The notes below the pieces were generated by a model. It worked only from the letters and a program-made list of their open reading frames with translations, did no database searches and was not told where the DNA came from. A stretch of 16,401 bases of DNA from the NCBI GenBank assembly GCA_036939355.1, contig JALLAP010000396.1:1-16401 (forward strand), in the 5' to 3' direction. The translations under genes were made by a program, and so were the position numbers. Source of the stretch: Thalassiosira profunda (Eukaryota; Bacillariophyta; Thalassiosirophyceae; Thalassiosirales; Thalassiosiraceae). Below, piece by piece: positions 7,747-15,000 of this stretch (within the stretch, counting starts at the first letter, position 1; each line of letters starts with the position of its first letter).

Positions 7747-9483
7747 CTACTGCTCCCTGAGCAGCACCAACGTTCTCGCGGGCGCCTGACTCCTTTCGCT
7801 GATGGCATTGGAAACTTCCGACGAGGACATTCCTCGACAATCGACCTCGTCCACCATCAGCAGCAGATCTCCCACCTGGACTCTGCCCTGCATTGCGCTG
7901 TCCTCTTTCATTTGCAATACCACCGGCACATCGCCTCGAGGGTTGGCGATTACGAGGCCTAGCTTTCCGGGAGGGGCCACCGCTGATATGCTGTTATAAA
8001 TGGCATCCTCCTCTTCCTCCACCTCCTCCTCTTCCTCATCCTCGCGAGAGTCGGCTGTGTTGTTGGAATCCTCCTCGTCGCCGACCGGCCCCACAGCCGG
8101 CCGATCTATCTCGATGGTCTTCGGTATCGCCCGCCTTCTTCTTCTGTTGCGAGCGATGAGCACCCCGGTCACCAAGAGCAGAAGCGCGATCACTCCCAAC
8201 GCAGCTCCGGCAACGGCAGGCAACATGGAGTTTTCATGGCCATCGTCCTTGTCGCTGTTATCAGCGGACTGCAGCACCGTCGCTTCTTCCGGCTCTGGCC
8301 GCTCCGTGACCAATTCGCCCCCAACCTCCATCGCCATGCCCTCCAAGCATTCAAAAGCAGCGCCATCTGCAGCCCGCAGAGATGCCATGTATTTCTCCTC
8401 CTGCTCTAGAGTCTCGAAACACGAGGAAACCATCTCGTTCGGATCCCAACCATCTTCCGTCGAGCGAAATTCGATGTTCGTGGTGAAGTCGAGGAGGAGT
8501 CGAGGAGGAGGATCCGATTCCAGCCTCCTCCGCCGCACCATCTCTGGTGTGCTCCCCTTCACCTCCTGCTTGTCCAGCGAAACGGCGACGACCAGCCCGT
8601 CGCCTCTTCCGTCCAAGGCGGCCGCTGCCTCTGTCTGAATTCTATCTTGCGTTATCTCCGTCCACGTGCGGGTCGCATTTGCGTCCAACAGATCGGAGCC
8701 GTATAGAATCATCGTCGATGGCACAGAATACGCCCTTTGGATATTGACATTCGTCTCATCGAAGGGCGAATCCCCCTCCGCCGCACCGGACCGGATCGGA
8801 GAACGGGTAGGAGCTCCCGTGGGGGCTCCACTCGGAGCCTTCGACGACGACGCCGTGGGCGCGGCGGTCGGATCGGACGTCGGCGGCGGGGGCAGCCATT
8901 CCGTCGCGACGGCCATGTCTCCCGCCCTCGCCACGTCCAACACCGCCTCCACCGGCAGCGACAGCGCGCGCATGTCCTGCAGGCTGCCGTCGAGGTGGGA
9001 GTTGATGCGCCCCTCGAAGAGGGCCGGATAGTCCTCGACCGCGTGCCCGAATCGGGTTTCGTATTCCATCCGGAACGATATCCTCAATATGTGCTTTTGC
9101 GTCTTCGTTTGGGTCGCGTCCTGCCCGTGCACCGAGGCCACCTCCTGGCCGAGGACGTGGCACGCCGTAACGATCTCCGAGGCGCCGGCCTGCTCTCCGG
9201 GTTGTAGCGTGTATCCCGCCATGAGGCGCTGGTAGGTTTGCACCTCGTCCGCGGCGAACTCCCGGAGGGGCTGCGATACCTCCAGCGTTTGGGTGAAGTT
9301 CTGCGCGACGGTGACTAATTGCAACCAATCGTTCGCCTCGATCGCCTTCCTTCGTCGGACGTTCGTTTTCATCGCTCCTCCGACGGCTCCCGCGCCGCCG
9401 CTGCCGGTGGCGCAGGTCGCGAGGCAGAAGAGCAGCAGCAATACCCACATCGTGCCGATGCAACTCGGTGCAGCCAGTATCAT
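7747..9483 (-). CDS. Type I membrane protein with Pro/Thr linker and cytosolic PDZ domain
   Basis: The chosen start, ATG at 9483, places a signal peptide (MILAAPSCIG then MWVLLLLFCLATC) at the N terminus. The frame also has an ATG at 9588, which would bury the signal behind 35 residues, and one at 9450. The 578-aa product has an ectodomain of about 420 residues with two globular parts separated by a Pro/Thr-rich linker (residues about 197-233, SDPTAAPTASSS and GAPTGAPTRSP), a spacer style common in diatom surface proteins. NFT and NAT are possible N-glycosylation sites. A transmembrane helix (421-443, LGVIALLLLVTGVLIA) is followed by a stop-transfer RRRRR. A Glu-rich tract lies at about 465-492. 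A C-terminal PDZ domain (about 503-577) has the carboxylate loop KLGLVIANP and VQVGDLLLMVDEVDCRGMS. PDZ domains bind C-terminal peptides, so a role as receptor or adhesion scaffold is inferred. The ectodomain family is not recognised. Confidence 0.82.
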   Translation of the reverse strand: MILAAPSCIGTMWVLLLLFCLATCATGSGGAGAVGGAMKTNVRRRKAIEANDWLQLVTVAQNFTQTLEVSQPLREFAADEVQTYQRLMAGYTLQPGEQAGASEIVTACHVLGQEVASVHGQDATQTKTQKHILRISFRMEYETRFGHAVEDYPALFEGRINSHLDGSLQDMRALSLPVEAVLDVARAGDMAVATEWLPPPPTSDPTAAPTASSSKAPSGAPTGAPTRSPIRSGAAEGDSPFDETNVNIQRAYSVPSTMILYGSDLLDANATRTWTEITQDRIQTEAAAALDGRGDGLVVAVSLDKQEVKGSTPEMVRRRRLESDPPPRLLLDFTTNIEFRSTEDGWDPNEMVSSCFETLEQEEKYMASLRAADGAAFECLEGMAMEVGGELVTERPEPEEATVLQSADNSDKDDGHENSMLPAVAGAALGVIALLLLVTGVLIARNRRRRRAIPKTIEIDRPAVGPVGDEEDSNNTADSREDEEEEEVEEEEDAIYNSISAVAPPGKLGLVIANPRGDVPVVLQMKEDSAMQGRVQVGDLLLMVDEVDCRGMSSSEVSNAISERSQAPARTLVLLREQ

Positions 9484-9756
9484 CTCGACGGGCGCCTCAT
9501 GGGCTCCCTTCGACTGATATCGAGAGCTGCAAAAGTGAGGCAGAATCCTAGTGCGCTCGAGGTTGATAAGATCGTGTGATGGCTGCATAGCAGAGGCAGA
9601 ATGGCCTTTGGACGTTGGGCAGAACGCCCCCCCACTCGGCCGCCCCGCACGGGCCGCGGCTTGAGGCTTCTCTCCGCTTTGTATTAGTTCCTACGTAGCC
9701 GCGACCGGCAGCTCTCCAATTCTCCTCTCGGCACCGCCCAATACCAATATGCGACC
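9484..9756. promoter_or_regulatory. Divergent promoter between PDZ membrane protein and the next gene
   Basis: 273 bp between opposing start codons (168 bp if the PDZ gene starts at 9588). It contains the palindrome CTACGTAG at 9691-9698. An out-of-frame ATG at 9749, 8 bp before the ATG of the plus-strand gene, has a weaker context than the ACCATGT used at 9757. Confidence 0.45.
9691..9698. promoter_or_regulatory. CTACGTAG palindrome
   Basis: Perfect 8-bp palindrome with the TACGTA core, 58 bp upstream of the ATG at 9757. The same core recurs in the spacers upstream of the next two plus-strand genes. ACGT cores are typical bZIP targets; use as a site here is inferred. Confidence 0.3.
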
Positions 9757-10782
9757 ATGTCCCTCCGCCAGCGCCGTCGACCGGACGACGACGACGAGCC
9801 GCCGACCGCCGACGAGGAGGAGAAGCGCTTCGCCGAGCACTACCGTCGCCAGATCGCTGCCCGGTCCCGCGCGGGCCCCAAGACGCTGGGCCGCGCGCTC
9901 CTCCTCCTCGTCGCCATCGTCGTTGCAATCGCATCCATTTTGCAATGGCGATCGAGAATAGCAGACGCGCCGTCTTCGAATAGAAAGGACCTCGTCCTCC
10001 TCTCGGTCTATCCCCGCGCGGTCGCCCGGTTCGTACACGAGATCGAGGGATCGCCGGAGCTGCTCGTGACAGACGAGAACAAACCGGCCGTGGAGGCGGT
10101 CCGGGCGGCGATTGGATTGGCCAACACCCTCCGCTACGACGGGAGCCACAAGCGCCGACGGAGGAGGAAGCGCGGCGTGGCGGGCGCGCTCCTCGGCATC
10201 TCCAATATGATCTCAGGTCTCGTGAGCGGTCAGGAGAAGCGAGAGGGATACGTCCCGGGAGAGATTGTGCTGGAGAGTTTTGGGGAGGCGAAGATGCGGG
10301 GCTATCTGATCGAGCATGGCGAGCGGTGCTCCAATCCTCCAGGCAGAGCCACCGATGCAGTGGCCAACGCGGCCCTGCGGCAGTTTGACGGAATCGTCGC
10401 CGAGATGAACGCAGCGGCAGCGAACGACGGCGAACGGCAAGATGCACTGTGGAGCCGGGCCCTGCGCCTCTTCGCCTCTTGCAAGTTCGCCAACGGCCAC
10501 GCACGGGGATACGTCGCCCACGCGCTCCGCTCGTCGGCCGTGGATTCAAGATTGCGCGAACAGCTGGAACGCGCCCGCACGACGGGCAGTGGGTTGATTG
10601 TAAAGACACGCGGAGACGATTCTTCCAAAGAGGAAGAGGGGGGCCATGGCACGCATTGGTCGCCGCTAGTTGTGTTGCCGGAGGATGCGGCTCTGGAAGA
10701 CGCGACGGTGGAGGTTTCCAACTCACTTATGCTAGGGATCGACGACGGGCGGCTGGAAAAATGGAACGTGGGGGCACCGTGA
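9757..10782 (+). CDS. Single-pass membrane protein of unknown function
   Basis: 341 aa from ATG 9757 (context ACCATGT) to TGA at 10780-10782, no intron seen. The N terminus is basic then acidic (RQRRRPDDDDEPP, then DEEEKR). A single hydrophobic helix (about 44-63, LGRALLLLVAIVVAIAS) follows, with no cleavable signal, so type II signal-anchor topology is likely. The rest is soluble and mainly helical, with a strongly basic cluster (KRRRRRKRG, about 134-142) and an Ala/Arg-rich helical stretch around 190-285. Only two Cys flank that helical part. No known domain or catalytic motif is recognised. It is divergent with the PDZ membrane protein and may share its promoter, which could mean co-regulation at the membrane. 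Coding is supported by length, start context and GC-ending codon use like its neighbours. Confidence 0.72.
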   Translation: MSLRQRRRPDDDDEPPTADEEEKRFAEHYRRQIAARSRAGPKTLGRALLLLVAIVVAIASILQWRSRIADAPSSNRKDLVLLSVYPRAVARFVHEIEGSPELLVTDENKPAVEAVRAAIGLANTLRYDGSHKRRRRRKRGVAGALLGISNMISGLVSGQEKREGYVPGEIVLESFGEAKMRGYLIEHGERCSNPPGRATDAVANAALRQFDGIVAEMNAAAANDGERQDALWSRALRLFASCKFANGHARGYVAHALRSSAVDSRLREQLERARTTGSGLIVKTRGDDSSKEEEGGHGTHWSPLVVLPEDAALEDATVEVSNSLMLGIDDGRLEKWNVGAP

Positions 10783-11121
10783 TCGGCCGACTCGACTTGC
10801 TCGACGGACAGGCACGCTTGGCCCCGGACGTGTAGAAGATAAACTGCAGATTGATACTTCGAGAGATGTGCGCTCGAGGATCCCCCGGTGAGGGACACAA
10901 CGAACGACGCGGGCGGGAGAAGGCGCGGCTGCCTTCGCTCCCACTTCCGTTCCACATAGTAGTTTGGTCTACGTACGTACGTATCAGATTCAGATAGTAA
11001 CTAGTAACATCCCTTCCCCATCGCCGGTTCCCCACCCGCCCATACGAACATCAGCGGTCGCGGGGTCCTGCATTGTCCGAGGGAGGGGGCACGTGCCAAA
11101 GAGTTAGCCACAATTGCAAGG
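10783..11121. other. Spacer upstream of the RING gene; possible unfound first exon
   Basis: No complete gene is visible. The frame of the RING protein stays open back to a TAA at 11005-11007 but has no ATG in that stretch, so either a short first exon lies here or translation starts further in. An ATG at 10866 followed by a GTGAGG donor at 10888 could splice to an AG at 11100-11101 in phase, but the evidence is weak. The palindrome TACGTACGTACGTA lies at 10970-10983, and GCACGTGC at 11089-11096. Confidence 0.4.
10970..10983. promoter_or_regulatory. TACGTACGTACGTA palindromic run
   Basis: Fourteen bases of perfect ACGT-period palindrome about 140-150 bp upstream of where the RING protein becomes coding. 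It may be a multi-copy bZIP-type site or simply a short tetranucleotide microsatellite. Confidence 0.3.
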
Positions 11122-11871
11122 GTGGCAGCCGCATTGGCCAAATCAGCAAAGGAGGCTGCCGATATCTCCGTTCAGACTCCATTGTTCATCTACATCGAGA
11201 AGCTTGTTTTTGCCCGCCAAGGGATCAGATCGATCGAAGACTTCCTTTCCCAGGTTGTGGCAGTACTTTCTGCTACCCCGACAGAGATAGAAGGGGTCGA
11301 GCAAAGTGATTTTGACATGATGGCTGAATTATTCTGTGGGCAGCTCAAACAAACCTCATGCCTGCTAGGGTCAGCAATTTCCGTGCTGAAAGACTTTATG
11401 GAAAAAGGTGGACGATATACATGGCCCAACAAGTTTACGAAGCACAGGGTGACCGAGGTTGCCACTCTGACCATTGGCTGTCCCTGCACCCGCCCACCAA
11501 AGAAGAAACCCGGCGATGTTGCATTCCTTGGAGACAAACACAAGACGTGTCAAATTTGCTACAATGCATTCTCCACGAATACGGACGGCGGCAGCGAGAA
11601 CAGAAAGCAATTGCCCGTCTCTGGCACATGCGGACACTACTGCTGTTACGGATGCGTGCTGGACGCGCAAGCCGCAGATGCTCGATCGAAGAACGGTCGA
11701 GTGCCGACGAAGATCTGCTGCATGTATTGCCGGAAGGAGGGTGCATTCTGTCCCAGCGCGCCCGTCTACAACCGGCTGTTGATCGAGCTCTTGGCCGGTG
11801 CCATCCCGGTGAGGGACCAGCGATCGACGCGGAAGACGACCAGGATCAGGGCGCGACGCTCCGGAAAGTGA
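11122..11871 (+). CDS. RING-type (C3HC4) zinc finger protein, 5' end unresolved
   Basis: The frame reads as coding from about 11100 through the TGA at 11869-11871. There is no ATG at 11122 (the codon is GTG), and the first in-frame ATG is 11317, which would give 184 aa and still keep the RING. The helical, Ala/Lys-rich sequence upstream of that ATG (LAKSAKEAADIS) looks genuine, so a short 5' exon is probable. The C-terminal half holds a canonical C3HC4 RING: Cys codons at 11548, 11557, 11629, His at 11635, Cys at 11644, 11653, 11719 and 11728, with spacings C-x2-C-x23-C-x1-H-x2-C-x2-C-x21-C-x2-C. RING domains usually recruit E2 enzymes for ubiquitin transfer, so an E3 ligase role is inferred. 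The usual Pro after Cys7 is replaced by Met. The tail is basic (STRKTTRIRARRSGK). Codon use is less GC-biased than the two genes beside it. Confidence 0.75.
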   Translation: MAAALAKSAKEAADISVQTPLFIYIEKLVFARQGIRSIEDFLSQVVAVLSATPTEIEGVEQSDFDMMAELFCGQLKQTSCLLGSAISVLKDFMEKGGRYTWPNKFTKHRVTEVATLTIGCPCTRPPKKKPGDVAFLGDKHKTCQICYNAFSTNTDGGSENRKQLPVSGTCGHYCCYGCVLDAQAADARSKNGRVPTKICCMYCRKEGAFCPSAPVYNRLLIELLAGAIPVRDQRSTRKTTRIRARRSGK

Positions 11872-12084
11872 ATAAAATCGGCCCGTCGAGCTGAGAAGAG
11901 GGGAGTGTTTGGTTCGTCCTCATACATAAGTACCTAGTCAGTTACTTGGTACGTAAGTACGTAATGTAGCACCTCTTTTCGCCGTTGCGCTCGCCTCGCC
12001 GACCAAAACCAACACAGCGCGCGGCTTTGCTCGGAGGCGCGGCCAGCAACGGCGACCAAAGCTCCGCCCCACGCCAAAGAGAGG
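11872..12084. promoter_or_regulatory. Spacer and promoter region of the giant acidic protein gene
   Basis: 213 bp between the RING stop codon and ATG 12085. Two TACGTA hexamers occur at 11950-11955 and 11958-11963. TACATAAGTACC at about 11924-11935 is a loose inverted counterpart of the GTACGTAAGTACGTAATGTA stretch, so the area could fold back imperfectly. In the downstream gene's frame a TAA at 11962-11964 closes the upstream end, so the ATG at 12085 is the first possible start. Confidence 0.45.
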
Positions 12085-15000
12085 ATGGAATACTCCTCCG
12101 CCAAGAAGGCGCGGCTGCCGGGCATCCCCCTCGACCGCCTCGCCGCGGGCGACGGGAGCAGCAGCGTCGGCAGTCGCAGCTCCACAATGGCCGACTCGCG
12201 CTCGGGTTGCCGGCTCGCCGGCGGGGGTCGCACCCTGGAGCCCCTCGCGGATCCCCGGGTGGACGGATGCCCGTCCCCCTCGGCCCACCGTCCGATGGCG
12301 CTCTTCACGCCGGGCAAGCTGCGCCGGTTGGCCGCGGCGGAGCGGCGGCGGCCGGCGCCGGGGGCCGGGGGGAGCGCCCGCGGCTCTATGGAGGAAGGCC
12401 AACGCCAACGGCGAAAATCAGCGGGCCTCGCCCATTCGAACAAGCTGAACGCCCCCTCGGCCAACGGCACCCCCGCCGCCCTCAACAAACCCACGGCCGC
12501 CGACAAATCCACGGCCAAACCAGCCGCCCCGGTTCTCTCGCCCACCACACTAAAGCTCCACGAAGCCGCCCAAACCTTCATGGAATCGGCCCCCGAGTCG
12601 GCGCTCGAACGGGCCGAGGGGGCGGTGGTCGATGCGGTGGGGGGATTGGCCGGCGGCCTGGCCGATACCCTGGCCGGCGGGATGGGGAATGGATGGAGGA
12701 GCGTCACCGAGCGGATGACCCCCCGGAAGTCCGGGGGGTCCGAGGGGTCTGCGGACGCATCGGTCGATGGCTCCGTGGACCTTGCGCCCGGAGAGACGAA
12801 CGGTGCGAACAATGTGGCTCCGGCCGACGCCAACGGCAATACGAGCGGCCGTCTGTTCAAAGATCAGTCCAACGAATCCAGCCACAACCCCGCCGAGGAT
12901 CGGTCCGCGGCCTCCTCGGACCTCCTCGAGGAGCGCGGGGGGACGGGGCCGGCGCCGGGGGAGCAGACCGCGGTCCTGGACGCGGCGGCCGCGTACCTCG
13001 CCCGGGTGGGGGAAGTATACGCCACTACTGATGAGGGCGCCGAGGACGCCGGCGATAGTGGCGGCGAGGAACAATACGGCGAGGAAGATGGAGGGGGGGA
13101 CGCGCTGGCAGATTACGGGGTGGGGCGCTACGCCGCAACCGACGGAGGCGAGGCTGGCGAAACGGAGGAGGACTATGGGGACCGTGACGGCAACGGCAGC
13201 AGCAGGTCCAACGAAAGCTTGGACGGGCCGCCAACCGAGGAGCACCGCACCGTCATCTCCAGCCATCGCAACGCCCACCTCGCCGACCCGCGGGACGAGT
13301 CCGCATTGACGAACGATTCGCTCGACGACTCGTACTACGTGGGGGACAACGCGGGCGGCTTTCGCGCCTCCATGAGCGTGGCGGGGAGCGACATTAGCGA
13401 GACGGCGAGCGAGGAGAGTGGGGAGGAGATTGAGAGCGTGCCGGAGGAGGGCGGGGAGAAGATGGAGAGTGCGGACGATGGAGAGAGCGTGCCGGAAACG
13501 GAGGGGGCCGACGCGCCGCCGGTGCCGGAGGCGCCGGGCGGGGATGCCGCACCGGACCCGCCCCCCGCACCGTCCGTCGATGCCGAGGCGCCGTCGCGCG
13601 CGGACGAGCCCTCCGCGCGCGAGGCCGAGCCCGCGCCGGACGGGTTGCCTGCCGCGCCCGGCCACGGCGACGCCCCGCCCTCGGATCACGAGTCGGAGGC
13701 GGGGAAGGCGACGCCCTTCCGGCGTGCGGAGGAGCCCTCACGGCGCGACGCACCCTCCCTCGTCGCGGAGCCGGACGCGCCCGCCGACGAGCCGGGGGTG
13801 CACCCCGCGCCCGCGGAGGACGCGGAGCCTTCCCCTAAGAAAGACTTCACGGAGGCCTCCCCATTGACGGACACTGCCCCACCGGACAACATCGAGGCCG
13901 CCACCAACGAGGACGACGCCCTCGACGACAACATGGAAGACGCCCCCGACGACGCCTCCCACCCCTCCTGCGTCCCCGCCACCCTCCGCGCCTTCGCCTC
14001 CCGCCACGACTCCGCGCTGACCGCCGTGCTCGCGTCCATCGACGCCCTGGCCTCGACGCCGGCCCGCATCGCGCGGCGGTGCGACGACGAGCAGAGGGGG
14101 GAGGGGGACGACGACGCCGGGGGGGGGGAGGACGTATTGGCACGGAGCTTGGAGAACGTGCGGGGGTTGGGGAGCGTTAGGCGACGGCGGGCGAGGGAGG
14201 GTCCACGCTCGCCGCGGGAAGAGGGGGAGGCGGAGGCCGCGGATCGGAAGGAGGTGGATGCGGTGGCGGGGGAGGCGGCGGCGTCGCCCGTTAGTGCGGA
14301 GCCGGACGCTTCCCCGGACGCGGCTGCAAACGCGAAAGAGCCGGCCGCTGCCCCGAACGAACCAGCGGCCGAGCCAACGGAGGCCTTGGACGACGTCGCA
14401 TCCAACCACGGCGCGCCAACGGCCGAAGAGGAAGGATGCGAGACCGAGGCGGCCAACGAAGGGGGCGACTTTGTGCCCGACGCCCTCCGGAGAATGTTCG
14501 ACGACGCCGACGCCGCGCTGCGGGACGCGCTCTTGTCCCCGGTGCCTGCCGGTGGGAGCTCTGGAAGAGAGGAGGAGTCGAATGCCGTGGGGGCGGATGC
14601 CCGCCCAATCGAGAGTGAACGAGAGGAGCAGTCGGCCCGGGTGGAGGCCAAGCAGAGCGCGGGCACAACGGCCATGGACGATTTGATGGAGGAAGAGGTC
14701 GTCCGTCCAGAGCCACGCGAGGCTCCGCCCGCGGCTCCGCACGGAGGGGGCACCACCCCCGTCGACGACGCCACCAACGACGCGGGCCATCCCCCGCTCG
14801 ATTCCCTCCGGGGAGCCTTCCTCGCGGCGGAATCGAAGATGGCCTCGGCCGACCGGGGGACCGCGCCCCCCCAAGGCGGGGGAGGAATCGACCTCGACGA
14901 CACGTACGACACGGCGTTCGGCTCCCTCGGGGCCATCCGGAAGGCGTTTGGGGAGGACCGCCCCGACGCGGAGGTCGCGGTCGAGCGGGATGGTTCCGGC

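Noticed and set aside
8000..8050. CTC/TCC trinucleotide run as a microsatellite or regulatory tract
   Set aside because: On the minus strand it encodes the Glu-rich cytosolic tract of the PDZ membrane protein, which explains it fully.
9749..9961. Overlapping plus-strand frame from ATG 9749
   Set aside because: Out of frame with the supported gene at 9757, in a weaker start context, and its product is Arg/Ser/Pro low complexity. At most it is a leaky-scanning upstream start.
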